Assembly (NCBI GenBank): GCA_022432975.1
Contig: CM039512.1
Coordinates: forward strand, 39,247,936 to 39,311,935
Direction of reading: 5' to 3'
Length of the DNA: 64,000 nt
From: Begonia masoniana
Taxonomy: Eukaryota > Streptophyta > Magnoliopsida > Cucurbitales > Begoniaceae
Of the stretch, positions 1 to 12,070 are shown one piece after another. A program made the position numbers and the translations under genes. How positions within the stretch are numbered: position 1 is the first letter of the stretch; every line of letters begins with the position of its first letter. Below the pieces are notes generated by a model that was not told the DNA's origin, did no database searches, and saw only the letters and a program-made list of their open reading frames with translations.

Positions 1-191
1 TCAGCTATCAATTGGCTATCTCCCACCAACCTTAATTTCTCTCCAATGTTCCCTTCCATGCATTTCAAACTTAGTGCTTTGTTTAGTTACACATTTGTTT
101 GGTTCCCAACACAACACATATTGTATTAATATTAAATTAATCCCTCAAAGTGATGCGGGAAATAATTACAGCCAAAAGGCCGGGTGCTACA
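1..191 (-). mobile_element. Terminal LTR fragment of an element cut by the window edge
   Basis: This is the last part of an LTR ending in CCGGGTGCTACA, immediately followed by copia 5' LTR sequence (GCTAACATT). It resembles the right end of the solo LTR that ends at 21443: both carry the CTATCTCCCACCAACC stretch, the CCCTTCCATGCATTT stretch and a CCGGGTG(C/T)TACA end. By that match the element lies on the minus strand, with its 5' LTR terminus here. The uninterrupted copia 3' LTR has the equivalent target near 22067. The rest of this element and the left target duplication lie outside the window; the right copy would be GCTAA at 192-196. Confidence 0.75.
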
Positions 192-1552
192 GCTAACATT
201 TATACAATGAAATCTATAATACAAGATTCTCTTGTGTGTTAGTTCAGAGATTGAATAATTAGCGCACAAATTCATAAATGTTATGAATTAATTATTCAAT
301 CAAGAACTAATGGTAGTCAAGGATAAAGATGTAAAATGAGAGGTTAACGGATTTTATACCTAGCTCTATTACGAATCTTAATGGAGGATTAATACATATG
401 TAATGACTATATCAATGGACATTACTTTGAGTAAATATACTTTATAGTTCTAAGAGTGCAGCTCTAGGTATTTAGTGGAATTACTCTAGAGTTAATAATT
501 GTGTTATTTAATATAAAGAGTTTATATTAATTAACAAATATTATTGGAGCTTAGGGCTATAGGTCCATCAGTCCCTCTGTCATCTTATATCACTTTTTAA
601 TTTCCATGTTACAAGAATAAATATATAAATGATTAATCATATTAATCATTTGTAAACACTCAAATGAATATATTGTTATTCAAAATATATAATATAGTAT
701 TTTGTATTTTGAATTCAAAATAAAATATCTCATTAGATGAGATATTTTTAAGGGATTTGAATTAGATTTGAAGAATCTCATCAGATGAGATTTGATCTTC
801 AAATTTAATTAGTTATTTAACAAACTATCAAATCAGATTTTTGAAGTTTGAATAAAAGTAGATCTAGAAAAGATTTATTTTGAATAACAATATATTTATT
901 TTGAATTAGATTTGATTAGATAAGATTTATTTTTTAAAAATTTGTTTTTATTAAAATAAATCTGAAAAATTATTTTATAATAGATCTATAAAATTGTCAA
1001 ATGTGATTTGACAGAATAACAACTTAGAACGACTGAAATACAAATCCATAGAGAAAAAAGTGTGACCTTTCCGTATTCGATTTTAGAACAACGTTTTCTA
1101 AGATCGAAGAGAGACGTCTCATGTGTTGAGAACACGTCTTTCCAAAAATATAAGAGTGTATTGTTCTTGTAAGAGAGACGCCCACACGTCAGGAGATTTA
1201 AGTTTAAAGATCTACAGAGAAGACTCGACGGTATCAAAGTCTTCGGGAAAAACACCTGATCCTGAGTTAAAGCTGTTAAAATCAGACGGGAGTATCTGAG
1301 TAAAAGCGTTGCTCCAAAAAGGTATTTCCTTTTATTATTTTCCAATCTAAATTCTAATAATTTTTCTCAATGTAAATTGTTTACATTTTAAAAAATTACA
1401 TATTTATCAAAAATAATTTCTTTTAGACTAACGATCCAATTTATGGTTTTTTGATGATTTTAAAATAGCTTTAAAGTCACAGGGTAACGTATGTCACTAT
1501 TATTATGAATAATAGTGAATTCTGCCATGCGTAGGGACCTAGAAAATAAACA
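192..1552 (+). repeat. Copia 5' LTR, truncated at its left by a nested insertion
   Basis: The stretch aligns with the 3' LTR from about 22067 to 23554: same GAATAATTAGCGC region, same ATGCGTAGGGACCTAGAAAA end, closing in CA just before the primer site. About 580 bp of the LTR start are missing here and should lie left of the window, beyond the inserted element. An AT-rich internal stretch is shorter than in the 3' LTR, so the two LTRs have diverged by at least one indel. Confidence 0.85.
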
Positions 1553-2930
1553 AATGGTATCAGAGCCATGGTTTTATTAGTCTAAAAATATTTTTGATGA
1601 TACAATTTAATGTAAATTGGGATATGTGTTAGAATAAGATTTTATGCATTATATATTTATGAATATATATTGTGAATGCATGTTTTGCATGACATGAAAT
1701 AGTGATCGAAATTAAGTCGGTTGTTTGGGTTAGGATTTTTTTTTTAAATTATGCATTTTTATCCTATTTGTAATCTTGCAATGGAGATCTGAGACTTCAA
1801 GGCCATGGATGGAGTTTTCGTCAAAGATTTGATCTATTGACGAAAACTGATGATGTTGCCCAATCGGATATGAATTCACAAATTTGATCTGTGAATTTTT
1901 GAAGCTGATCTTTTGGATGAGGCGGTTACGAAAAGACGAAGATTAGGAATCTTAGTTTTATTTTTTTAATTTTGGGCTTGTAATTTTAGGAATACCCAAA
2001 GGTCAACCCGGTCACTATTTCATTTATTTTATATGTTGAGATAATTTATTATATTGTCATGCATTCACATGTCATATAGATTATGCATGTTTAGGTTTAT
2101 TTTAAATTTCTCACATGTCATGCATTTTATTTTATTTAAATTGCATATTGATTTAATAAAGAATTATTAAATAAATTATTTTTAATTTGATTAAAACTAA
2201 TATTAATTTATTTTGTTGAATGATGTGAGAATGAAAAATAAAATAATTTTTAATTTGTTAAAAATTTATTTTATTTTAGAAAATTCAAATAATTTGATTA
2301 TTTGAAATTATTAATTTTATAATATGATTATAAGATTAATAATTAAGTATTGATAAATTAATATGATTAATTTATCGATATCAGGGAATATTTGATATTC
2401 TTATGATCACTAATTCAAAATAATGAGTGGGAGCGGGAAGTTAGGCGTAACATCCCATGGTCTCCACTGTTGGCACAACACCGTGAGATCTAAGTGGGGC
2501 TCCGAGATGACTTTGATTTTCATCCTCCCTACGGATAGTGTTCACTTAGGTCAATACCAAGGTTGGTCTCCTAGAGATTGGATATATGAAATGTATTTTA
2601 TAGTTGTCCGACCCTACGGCGGCGACTATAAGTTAAGTTTCATAAATCCAAAACAGTAGGTCAACCTCATGAAAATATAACTAAACGTGTTAGTTATATT
2701 TTGACCAAAATATTCGGTAAGTTAATAAATTTCGAAAATATGAGATATTTTGAGTAAATTTATTAATTGATAACATTTCTACCCTAAGGTGATTTATTAT
2801 GTTATCGAGGCTATAGTAGTATTTACATATTTTTGTGATTAGCATGTTCATGCATCATACTAGCATGCCATAACATTTTGAATTTTATAGCATAAAATTG
2901 ATTATAATTTTATTTATTTATTACATCATC
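1553..2930 (+). other. Copia 5' leader with a GC-richer island
   Basis: About 1.38 kb lie between the LTR and the likely gag start, mostly very AT-rich with many ATGs and stops, so not coding for gag. From about 2423 to 2662 base composition changes to a GC-richer stretch that happens to hold a 78-codon open frame. No protein family is recognised in that frame. The island's contrast with its surroundings suggests a structured RNA element, for example a packaging or dimerisation signal, but that is inference. Confidence 0.6.
1555..1566 (+). other. Copia primer binding site (tRNA-Met type)
   Basis: TGGTATCAGAGC starts two bases after the 5' LTR end. It is the usual complement of the 3' end of plant initiator tRNA-Met, which primes minus-strand DNA synthesis. 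Confidence 0.9.
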
Positions 2931-3857
2931 ATGTCTCAATTAATGATAAATTTGCTTGCGGCTGAAAAGTTAGACGGTGATAATTTTGTTAAGTGGAAAA
3001 AGAATTTGAATCTCATTCTCGTGCATGACAACTTGAAATTCGTGCTGATACAGGAATGTCCTCCTACTCCTGCGACTAATGCTCAATGGGCTCAGAAAGA
3101 TGCTTATGATACATGGATCAAAGCAAATATCAAAGCCCATTGTTATTTGCTTGCAACCATGTCTGATGTTCTCAGTGCAAAATTTGAGAACTGTGAGAAT
3201 GCTTATGAGATAATGGAGTCTCTTCAAGGCATGTTTGGCAGACCGTCTGACCAAGCCCGACATGAAGCAATAAAGAGAGTTATGAACTCTAAGATGAAAG
3301 CAGGAGTCCCCGTACGTCAAAATGTTCTGATGATGATCAGTACTATTCATGAAGCTGAAATTAATGGAGCTCATATTGACGAGGCAACACAAGTGGGCAT
3401 GATTTTAGAAAGCCTAAGCCCACAATTCCTCCAGTTCAAAAGCAATTATTTCATGAATAAATTGAGTTATGATTTGACTCAGTTGCTGAATGAGCTGACC
3501 ATTTTTGAGTCTATTTCTGTGGATAAGAAGAGTAAAGCAAATGTTGTGGAACCATCTTCATCTAATTCTTCTATTAAGAAGAGAAAGAAATTCCAGAAAT
3601 AAGCCAAGGGTCAAAAAGGCCAACAACAGGGAGCCCAGAAGCTCAAGAAAAAGAACAAGTCAAACAAGAGAAGCTCAGACCATCTAAAGCCCAAAGGAAA
3701 ATGTTTTCATTGTGGGGTAGATGGTCATTGGAAGAGAAACTGCAAGCAGTATCTCGAGGAGCTGAAAAAGAAAAAAGGTAAATTTGATTTACTAGTTACC
3801 GAGTCTTGTTTGGTTGAAAGTGATTTATCACCCTGGATAAATGATTCAGGTGCGACT
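2931..3857 (+). pseudogene. Copia gag and start of protease (broken)
   Basis: The start chosen is the ATG at 2931, which gives the family-typical beginning with LLAAEKLDGDNFVKW; an in-frame ATG at 2898 is less likely. The frame covers the UBN2-type gag core, then hits TAA at 3600-3602. The same frame continues beyond it through a lysine-rich stretch to a CCHC zinc knuckle (Cys at 3702, CFHC...GHWKRNC) and the protease active-site triad DSG, ending at the chromovirus insertion after codon 3855-3857. One nonsense mutation in gag and the insertion in protease make this copy non-functional. Gag would form the particle; the knuckle binds RNA. Confidence 0.88.
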
Positions 3858-4307
3858 TGTAACGACCCCGGCCAGGAGCCGTCACGTGTTCATATTCTTT
3901 CATTAATCGTTTGCTTGACTTTTACTATTATTACATTCACTTACTATCTCTCAACAGACTTTCACATTTTACATATATTTTTTTTTTCTTTCTAAACTGG
4001 TAATAGAGACGCAGAACCATTAAGGAAGACGAACCCTCTCGTGCCCGACTTCCCACGCCTCGTCGGCTCAACTTTCACAGAGTCGAGCGACTAGACTCGG
4101 TCATTGGCTTCTTGCCAATTTCGGGAAAAGAGGAAGTGCCCTCAATTCTCTTAACAAAATACCACTCGGGTTTGCATGGGTTGCATGCGTTGACAACCCT
4201 CAGAAACTTAGTCGTCCGGTCATCACGTGCATTACGCGTGACTCGCTTAACATCACCTAAAAGGAGACATCTTCCGGTGGGCACGTGGGCCTCGCGTGCT
4301 AAATTAA

Positions 4308-4670
4308 AACATCATCCGGTCACTAAATGGCAAAAACACATTTTACATCTTCCGGTCGCTAAACGACAAAACACATTTTACATCTTCCGGTGACTAAGCG
4401 ACAAAACACATTTTACATCTTCCGGTGACTAAGCGACAAAACACATTTTACATCTTCCGGTGACTAAAACACATTTTACATCTTCCGGTGACGTCATCCG
4501 GAAGACTAAACCATCATACAACTATCCTTCGGCATCTGCCGATGACGTCAGCCGGAAGACTAAACCATCATACAACTATCCTTCGGCATCTGCCGATGAC
4601 GTCAGCCGGAAGACTAAACCAACAAACAACTACCCTTCGGCATCTGCCGATGACGTCAGCCGGAAGATTG
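4308..4670 (-). repeat. G1 3' LTR minisatellite I (35-bp and 54-bp units)
   Basis: The first part has 35-bp units of the type CTTCCGGTGACTAAGCGACA plus AAACACATTTTACAT. The second part has about three 54-bp units, each carrying TGACGTCAGCCGGAAGAC and CTTCGGCATCTGCCGATG. Frames through the repeats have no biological meaning that I can see. Confidence 0.9.
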
Positions 4671-4994
4671 CCTCATCCAGCTTCCGTCTTACGGTAGAGA
4701 ACACTAAATCATCAAATGACCCCTCCCAACAGAAAGAAAACACAACTCATTCAAAATGCATATAGCGGAAGACTTAAGCAACAGATCATTTATAAATCTA
4801 TATAATCATTCCCTGACTCAGTGATCCACCAGACAGTTTCAAAGCTCAACGTTTTAAAATAATCTCATCCTACTTAAGCTACCATATCCTTTAACATACT
4901 GCAACATAAGAGTCTTAACCAGGGGTCATAAATCGCCTCTCCAGTCCCGCACTGTCACCTTGAGCATCCTTCAGCAACCAGCCTAAGCATCCTC

Positions 4995-5494
4995 GTCAGC
5001 CGGAAGACTAAACCATCATACAACTATCCTTCGGCATCTGCCGATGACGTCAGCCGGAAGACTAAACCATCATACAACTATCCTTCGGCATCTGCCGATG
5101 ACGTCAGCCGGAAGACTAAACCATCATACAACTATCCTTCGGCATCTGCCGATGACGTCAGCCGGAAGACTAAACCATCATACAACTATCCTTCGGCATC
5201 TGCCGATGACGTCAGCCGGAAGACTAAACCATCATACAACTATCCTTCGGCATCTGCCGATGACGTCAGCCGGAAGACTAAACCATCATACAACTATCCT
5301 TCGGCATCTGCCGATGACGTCAGCCGGAAGACTAAACCATCATACAACTATCCTTCGGCATCTGCCGATGACGTCAGCCGGAAGACTAAACCATCATACA
5401 ACTATCCTTCGGCATCTGCCGATGACGTCAGCCGGAAGACTAAACCATCATACAACTATCCTTCGGCATCTGCCGATGACGTCAGCCGGAAGAC
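4995..5494 (-). repeat. G1 3' LTR minisatellite II (about nine 54-bp units)
   Basis: Nine nearly identical 54-bp units occupy the place where the other LTR has unique sequence. The junctions are sharp: GCATCCTC at 4987-4994, matching the end at 12391, and TTCGCGAG at 5495, matching 12788. The unit is the same as in array I of this LTR, so the array seems to have been copied or moved about 300 bp within the LTR, or to be an assembly fault. Confidence 0.88.
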
Positions 5495-5780
5495 TTCGCG
5501 AGTCATACATAACATAGTCTTTCCCGCTCTGCACTTAATCTTGGTTACATTTGCTTTTCATATTCGCAACTTAATCATAACAGGGACACAGTGCATAGAC
5601 ATAAAGTCATAGAGAGAGTTATATCATGAGGACAAGTAAACATCCTGTAACTTTACATTTACTTACACAACTTCTTCATATCGTGGAAATAACAAATCAT
5701 AGTCCATAAGCTAACATCTCAGTGATTTCCTAATACCCTTGCGGTGTAGGGCCCTAGTGGCCAGAAATCTTAACACATTC

Positions 5781-5789
5781 ACTTACCTG
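5781..5789 (-). other. Donor-like splice site CAGGTAAGT in the G1 3' LTR
   Basis: CAGGTAAGT on the minus strand is a perfect plant donor consensus. The matching acceptor-like block of the other G1 LTR is absent from this copy, having been replaced by the repeat array. Confidence 0.45.
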
Positions 5790-6268
5790 GATTTCCTTAG
5801 CAATCCGAACTTCCTCTCTTTAACTTCTTCACCTAAAACATGTACATTACAGTAGTTAAACAAAGTCCTAGTAGCCCTAATCATTAACCATCCTAGGATC
5901 TAATAGCTAAAGTCATTCCGATTCCTCTGTTTGACACACTGCAGTCTGAAATCCGAAACTAGGTGGACAGGTTTTACCATTGATTAAATCCGAGTTGGTT
6001 ACTTAAAATGCTCAGAATCGATTCGGGATGACATTTCTACTCCCAGATTTTAAAAAGTCATAAACTACTCGGCCACTGCTAAAAAAATCCGAACTCAGTG
6101 CCGAGCTGAAAACAGAGCTCTATTTACTAATGAATGACCACATTGTCCATTTCATACCTCGGGTGTGGATTTGCAGAGAAGAGCAAGCTCGAAACCAGCC
6201 GTCGGTAAAGGGAAGTTCTGGTAGCCGAGAGCAAGAACTTGGGAAAGAAGGAATCGCCGAGAGGGAAT

Positions 6269-6320
6269 GTCGGCTACAGTGGCAATAAATGAGATTTAAG
6301 GTTTCCATTTCCTATTTATA
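6269..6320 (-). promoter_or_regulatory. TATA box and conserved leader block of the G1 3' LTR
   Basis: On the minus strand TATAAATAG (6312-6320) lies about 160 bp inside the LTR. CACTGTAGCCGAC (6269-6281) follows about 30 bp downstream, a distance that fits a transcription start at or near that block. The same pair occurs in the LTRs of the other chromoviruses here. Confidence 0.6.
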
Positions 6321-6480
6321 CTTAATCCATCAATTCTAATTACAAAACTGCCACCTAACCTAGTTTTACTCAACTTGTAATAAATTTGTCTTAACATTAA
6401 ATTTAAATCACAAAGGTTAAATAAGAGGGTGACAATGAAAATGGTCAGAAAATCACCTGGCCGAAATGTCGGGTGTTACA

Positions 6481-6496
6481 TCCACCCCTCCTTAAA
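6481..6496 (-). other. G1 polypurine tract
   Basis: On the minus strand TTTAAGGAGGGGTGGA directly precedes the 3' LTR start, as expected for the primer of plus-strand DNA synthesis. Confidence 0.85.
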
Positions 6497-6521
6497 CAAA
6501 ATTTTCGTCCTCGAAAATTGC

Positions 6522-9500
6522 TCAAGCAAATAACTTAGGATGTTTGTCCAACATCTCCTGCTGTCTTTCCCATGTGGCTTCTTCAATGCCGTGATTTGTC
6601 CATAAAACTTTCACCAATGGGATCTCTTTGTTTCTCAGAGTCTTGACTGCATATTCCAAAATCTGTATTGGTTTCTCCTCATATTCCAGTGTCGGCTCTA
6701 AACCAATATCCGATGGCTGGATGACCTGCATCGGATCACGCATGCACTTCCTTAACATTGACACATGGAAGACATTATGAACTTTATCCAACGATGGGGG
6801 CAGTTGCAGTCTGTAAGCTGTACTCCCGACTTTTGCCAAGACAGGGAAGGGTCCAATAAATCTAGGATTAAGTTTTCCCGTCTTGCCAAATCTTAAGACT
6901 CCTTTAAATGGTGACACCTTTAAGAATACTTCATCTCTTACTGAAAACTCGAGTTCCCTTCTCCTTTGATCTGCATAACACTTCTGCCGGCTTTGTGCAG
7001 TCATCATTCTTTTCCGAATAGTTGCAATCTTATCTGACATTTGCTGCAGAATATCAGGTCCAAGAAGTTTTGTTTCACCAACCTCGTCCCAGTAAAGGGG
7101 TGACCTACATTTCCTACCATACAGTGCTTCATAAGGTGCCATACCGATGGTGGACTGATAACTGTTATTGTAGGAAAACTCAACTAGTGGTAAATGTCTG
7201 CTCCAAGTTGTCTGAAAGTCAAGTACACATGCTCTCAACATATCTTCGAGTATTTGAATCGTCCTTTCTGACTGGCCATCGGTCTGTGGGTGAAAAGCTG
7301 TGCTGAAAGATAACTTTGTACCTAATGTGCCTTGCAAACTTTTCCAGAATCGAGAGGTAAACCTGGGGTCACGGTCAGAGACAATGGATACTGGGATCCC
7401 ATGCAACCTAATAATTTCCTGAACATAAAGATCAGCAAATTGGTCCATCGTATAGGTGGTCCTTACAGGTAAGAAATGGGCCGATTTCGTCAGTCTATCC
7501 ACCACAACCCAAATACAATCATGCCCTTTAGTCGTCTTAGGTAGTCCTACTACGAAATCCATAGCTATGTGTTCCCACTTCCATTCGGGAATAGGCAACG
7601 GCTGAAGAGTACCTCCTGGACGTTGGTGCTCGGCTTTGACTTGTTGGCATACTAAACAGGACTCTACACACTTAGCAACATCCCTTTTTAGGTTAGGCCA
7701 CCAGTACAGTAACTTCAGGTCTCGGTACATCTTGGTGCAGCCAGGATGTACAGAAAAGGAAGAGGAGTGCGCCTCTGCCAAGATCAACTTGCGCAATTCC
7801 ACATCATTAGGAATGCACCACCGATTTCTAAACCTCAGGATCCCATCCTTGGAGAGACTGAACTCGGAGGTGGTGTCCTTCAACTTATCCATCATGCTGA
7901 TATTTTCCACTGAATCCTTCTGTTGTGCATCCTTGATCTTTTCCAAAATTGTTGGTTGAATAGTTAACTCAGCGAGCAAGACTGATAACTCCGGAACTAT
8001 CTCCAAGTCAAATTTCTGAACTTCTGTTCTTAAGGGTATAGACATGGTTGAAACCACGGGCTGCATTGTTGTTGACATCCTACTTAACGCATCAGCTACA
8101 GAGTTAGCCTTCCCGGGGTGATACTTGATCTCAAAGTCGTAATCCTTGACGAATTCCAACCAACGTCTCTGTCTCATGTTCAATTCCTTCTGTGTGAAGA
8201 GGTACTTTAGACTTTTATGGTCGGAAAACACCTCACATTGCTGTCCATATAAATAGTGTCTCCAAATCTTCAAGGCAAAAACAACAGCAGCTAATTCTAG
8301 ATCATGAGTGGGGTAATTTTGCTCGTAACTCTTTAGTTGCCTAGAAGCATACGCTATAACTTTACCCTCTTGCATCAAAACACAACCTAAACCAACTTTA
8401 GACGCATCACAGTAAACACTAAATTTTCCTTCTTCGGTTGGGAGGGTCAATACAGGGGCTGTTGTTAACTTCAGTTTTAACGTCTGGAAGCTGTCTTCAC
8501 AGGCTTCAGTCCAAGAATACTTAATGTCCTTCTTTGTCAAACTCGTCAGGGGTTTAGCTATCATGGAAAATCCCTTGATGAACTTCCTGTAATAGCCTGC
8601 CAATCCAAGGAAGCTGCGGACTTCGCTGGCATTCTTAGGCTGAGGCCAATCCTTTACCGCCTGAATTTTGGTCGGGTCCACAGATATGCCATTAGCAGAA
8701 ACTACATGGCCAAGGAAATTAACCTTATCTAACCAAAACTCACACTTAGACAGTTTGGCGTAAAGTTGATGCTCCTTCAATGTCGTCAATACTACTTTCA
8801 AATGTTCTTCATGGTCAGCCACAGTTCGGGAATATATCAAGATATCATCTATGAATACAATCACAAACTTATCTAAATACTCACGAAACACCCGGTTCAT
8901 TAAATCCATGAAGGCTGCAGGGGCGTTTGTCAACCCAAACGACATGACTAAGAATTCATAATGTCCATAGCGGGTTCTGAAGGCTGTCTTTGGTATATCT
9001 CCTTCTTTAACCTTCAGTTGGTAATAACCCGAACGTAAATCTATCTTTGAAAACACCTTAGCTCCTTGCAATTGGTCAAACAAATCGTCAATCCTGGGTA
9101 AGGGGTACCTATTCTTGATTGTCAACTTATTTAGTTCCCTGTAGTCTATGCACATTCTAAGAGAACCATCCTTCTTCCTTACAAATAAGACTGGTGCACC
9201 CCAAGGAGAACTGCTGGGGCGAATAAATCCCTTGTCAACCAATTCCTGCAGTTGAACCTTCAATTCTTTCAACTCAACAGGTGCCATACGGTAAGGATTC
9301 TTAGATACAGGTGATGCCTCGGGGTATGTATCAATTACAAACTCTATTTCTCTATCGGGTGGTATACCCGGTAAATCATCTAAGAATGCCTCGGGAAACT
9401 CCCGGACTATAGGAATATCTTGTAGCTCAATTTTATTCTTCACCCGGTCATCTATTACACTAGCCAGGTAGCTCTCACAACCACATCTCAGCATTCGGTA

Positions 9501-10943
9501 TATTTCTAGTGAGGATATAATTGGTATCTTACTTATTTTAGGAATAGCTTGGAAGGAATAATGATTATCATTTGGGGGTCTAAAATCAACTATTCCGGAT
9601 CTACAACTTATCGTGGCATGATGTCTAAGTAACCAATCCATCCCTAATATCACCTCATACCCCTTTATGTCAATGACAATTAACTCCGCATAGAGATCCT
9701 TATCCCCTAAGGACACGACGTCACCCTTAACAATCTGTTCTGAATGTAGGGACTTCCCTGATGGCAACACAACACTATATGACCTTTCAGCTGGTAAGGG
9801 TCCTATGTTATGTTTGCATACAAACAAGGTTGATATAAACGAGTGTGTGGCCCCTGTATCAATAAGTGTATAAGCAGCAAAACCGCAGATCATGATGGTA
9901 CCTGATATGACTGTATGTTGATCAGCTCCCACATCTTCCATCAACGCATACACTCTGGGTACAACCCTTGCACGGTTCGGGTCTGGCGGCATGGGACAAT
10001 CTCTGACCATGTGTCCGGTCCTATCACACCTGAAACACCGGCCAGAAAGCAGCTTGCACTCACCAGGGTGGTTCCTCTGACATGTAGGGCATAGAGGCGC
10101 AAGAGGTCTCTTTCCTTTTCCCTGGTCATCATTCTGGTTGAGGGGCCTCTTCATACCATGCTGCTGTTGCTGCGGTCCCCTGTTCTGTCGTGGCTGCCAA
10201 CCCTTGTTCTGACGCGGTGGCGGCTGAGTGTCTTTAATGAGTTTCTTTGGCTGTTCGCGCTGTGCGTATGCTGTCATTTCTGCCTCCTCTAGCTCCAAGG
10301 CCTTAGCCGTCACATCCCCATAAGGTACATTATGTATCCCAGCAGTCTTCACTTTCATGTACAGACTTGGCTTCAGTCCTTGAACAAACTGGTAAATCTT
10401 ATCTTCCTCATCCTCAATCATACGGGGAGCAAACCGTGATAAAGCATCAAATTCACATATATAATCCGTCACAGAGCCGGTTTGTCGTAGATTCATGAAC
10501 TCCTTCTTCTTGTTGGCCCGAACAGTCCTATTGAAGTACTTGTCAAAGAAGGCAGTCTTGAACATCCCCCAGGTCATAGCTTCGGCATTAGCGGTGCTCT
10601 GGATCGAGTCCCACCAATGCCTTGCACTTAACTCCAAATGAAAGACAGCGTAGGTGACCCTATCCCCTTCGTCAACCTTTGCATACTTAAACATGTCTTC
10701 TATCTTTCGAATCCACTCCTCAGCATGAATATGATCTGAGACATACCCATTAAACACCGGGGGTCGAAGCCGGTGAAAGCGCTTACCCCCATGATCATGA
10801 GTTGCGTTAGTACTGGAGTTGCCTTGTTCTTCTCTAGCTGTCATCAGTCGTTCTATCTGGTGAGATTGGCGCATGACCAACTCAGTCAACTGAGCGATAG
10901 CATTGCTATCCTCATTGGTCTCTCTCTGCTGACCTCTAACCAT
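6522..10943 (-). CDS. Gag-Pol polyprotein of chromovirus G1 (uninterrupted, 1473 aa)
   Basis: One frame encodes all retrotransposon functions. The start chosen is the ATG at 10943 (MVRGQ), because the related G3 element has the same start; an in-frame ATG 18 codons upstream at 10997 looks like leader. Residue positions from this start: gag core about 60-180; CCHC knuckle at 303-316; aspartic protease DTG at 362-364; reverse transcriptase with FIDD at 697-700; RNase H with D846, E883 and D908; integrase zinc finger H1059, H1066, C1096, C1099; catalytic D1149, D1190, E1226 with 35 residues between the last two; and a C-terminal chromodomain from about 1425. All the catalytic residues I can identify are present. 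The chromodomain is known in this family to steer integration to marked chromatin. No stop or frameshift is visible, unlike G2 and G3. Confidence 0.95.
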   Translation of the reverse strand: MVRGQQRETNEDSNAIAQLTELVMRQSHQIERLMTAREEQGNSSTNATHDHGGKRFHRLRPPVFNGYVSDHIHAEEWIRKIEDMFKYAKVDEGDRVTYAVFHLELSARHWWDSIQSTANAEAMTWGMFKTAFFDKYFNRTVRANKKKEFMNLRQTGSVTDYICEFDALSRFAPRMIEDEEDKIYQFVQGLKPSLYMKVKTAGIHNVPYGDVTAKALELEEAEMTAYAQREQPKKLIKDTQPPPRQNKGWQPRQNRGPQQQQHGMKRPLNQNDDQGKGKRPLAPLCPTCQRNHPGECKLLSGRCFRCDRTGHMVRDCPMPPDPNRARVVPRVYALMEDVGADQHTVISGTIMICGFAAYTLIDTGATHSFISTLFVCKHNIGPLPAERSYSVVLPSGKSLHSEQIVKGDVVSLGDKDLYAELIVIDIKGYEVILGMDWLLRHHATISCRSGIVDFRPPNDNHYSFQAIPKISKIPIISSLEIYRMLRCGCESYLASVIDDRVKNKIELQDIPIVREFPEAFLDDLPGIPPDREIEFVIDTYPEASPVSKNPYRMAPVELKELKVQLQELVDKGFIRPSSSPWGAPVLFVRKKDGSLRMCIDYRELNKLTIKNRYPLPRIDDLFDQLQGAKVFSKIDLRSGYYQLKVKEGDIPKTAFRTRYGHYEFLVMSFGLTNAPAAFMDLMNRVFREYLDKFVIVFIDDILIYSRTVADHEEHLKVVLTTLKEHQLYAKLSKCEFWLDKVNFLGHVVSANGISVDPTKIQAVKDWPQPKNASEVRSFLGLAGYYRKFIKGFSMIAKPLTSLTKKDIKYSWTEACEDSFQTLKLKLTTAPVLTLPTEEGKFSVYCDASKVGLGCVLMQEGKVIAYASRQLKSYEQNYPTHDLELAAVVFALKIWRHYLYGQQCEVFSDHKSLKYLFTQKELNMRQRRWLEFVKDYDFEIKYHPGKANSVADALSRMSTTMQPVVSTMSIPLRTEVQKFDLEIVPELSVLLAELTIQPTILEKIKDAQQKDSVENISMMDKLKDTTSEFSLSKDGILRFRNRWCIPNDVELRKLILAEAHSSSFSVHPGCTKMYRDLKLLYWWPNLKRDVAKCVESCLVCQQVKAEHQRPGGTLQPLPIPEWKWEHIAMDFVVGLPKTTKGHDCIWVVVDRLTKSAHFLPVRTTYTMDQFADLYVQEIIRLHGIPVSIVSDRDPRFTSRFWKSLQGTLGTKLSFSTAFHPQTDGQSERTIQILEDMLRACVLDFQTTWSRHLPLVEFSYNNSYQSTIGMAPYEALYGRKCRSPLYWDEVGETKLLGPDILQQMSDKIATIRKRMMTAQSRQKCYADQRRRELEFSVRDEVFLKVSPFKGVLRFGKTGKLNPRFIGPFPVLAKVGSTAYRLQLPPSLDKVHNVFHVSMLRKCMRDPMQVIQPSDIGLEPTLEYEEKPIQILEYAVKTLRNKEIPLVKVLWTNHGIEEATWERQQEMLDKHPKLFA

Positions 10944-11082
10944 CTTGGGATTCCTAGACAAATCATTACAGGCATAACTTAACTTAATGACATACATGAA
11001 ATCATAAACACTTACAGTTGCTGAGGTGTGCTCAAGTGACAGTCAGTGCTGGAAGGCAGTCTGCAGAATCGGTTTTAGAACC

Positions 11083-11100
11083 TGGTTTTGCTTTGATACC
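11083..11100 (-). other. G1 primer binding site (tRNA-Met-like, variant)
   Basis: On the minus strand TGGTATCAAAGC begins six bases after the 5' LTR end. It differs from the usual TGGTATCAGAGC by one base. The same variant is present in G3. Confidence 0.75.
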
Positions 11101-11514
11101 ACAATTGTAACGACCCCGGCCAGGAGCCGTCACGTGTTCATATTCTTTCATTAATCGTTTGCTTGACTTTTACTATTATTACATTCACTTACTATCTCTC
11201 AACAGACTTTCACATTTTACATATATATTTTTTTTCTTTCTAAACTGGTAATAGAGACGCAGAACCATTAAGGAAGACGAACCCTCTCGTGCCCGACTTC
11301 CCACGCCTCGTCGGCTCAACTTTCACAGAGTCGAGCGACTAGACTCGGTCATTGGCTTCTTGCCAATTTCGGGAAAAGAGGAAGTGCCCTCAATTCTCTT
11401 AACAAAATACCACTCGGGTTTGCATGGGTTGCATGCATTGACAACCCTCAGAAACTTAGTCGTCCGGTCATCACGTGCATTACGCGTGACTCGCTTAACA
11501 TCACCTAAAAGGAG

Positions 11515-12070
11515 ACATCTTCCGGTGACTAAGCGACAAAACACATTTTACATCTTCCGGTGACTAAGCGACAAAACACATTTTACATCTTCCGGTCGCT
11601 AAACGACAAAACACATTTTACATCTTCCGGTGACTAAGCGACAAAACACATTTTACATCTTCCGGTGACTAAGTGACAAAACACATTTTACATCTTTCGG
11701 TGACTAAGCAACAAAACACATTTTACATCTTCCGGTGACGTCATCCGGAAGACTAAACCATCATACAACTATCCTTCGGCATCTGCCGATGACGTCAGCC
11801 GGAAGACTAAACCATCATACAACTATCCTTCGGCATCTGCCGATGACGTCAGCCGGAAGACTAAACCATCATACAACTATCCTTCGGCATCTGCCGATGA
11901 CGTCAGCCGGAAGACTAAACCATCATACAACTATCCTTCGGCATCTGCCGATGACGATAAACCATCATACAACTTCCTTCGGCATCTGCCGATGACGTCA
12001 GCCGGAAGACTAAACCAACAAACAACTACCCTTCGGCATCTGCCGATGACGTCAGCCGGAAGATTGCCTC
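11515..12070 (-). repeat. G1 5' LTR minisatellite
   Basis: About six 35-bp units (CTTCCGGTGACTAAGCGACA type) are followed by about six 54-bp units holding TGACGTCAGCCGGAAGAC, one of them internally shortened near 11955. The order of unit types is the same as in the left LTR. Confidence 0.9.

Larger units (their letters stand above)
3858..6480 (-). repeat. G1 3' LTR (2623 bp), rearranged
   Basis: The minus-strand LTR runs from TGTAACACCCGACATTTC at 6480 to the GGTCGTTACA end at 3858. Compared with the other G1 LTR (11106-13776), the segment matching 12392-12787 is missing, and about 500 bp of 54-bp tandem repeats (4995-5494) stand in its place. The lost part contains the acceptor-like block. 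Several one-base homopolymer differences cluster at about 4970-5880. Confidence 0.92.

Noticed and set aside
986..1345. Minus-strand frame of 119 codons in the copia 5' LTR
   Set aside because: It lies within LTR sequence, is altered in the 3' LTR copy, and has no domain.
4995..5494. A CRISPR-like array
   Set aside because: The units are directly adjoining 54-bp tandem repeats without unique spacers, in a plant retrotransposon LTR.
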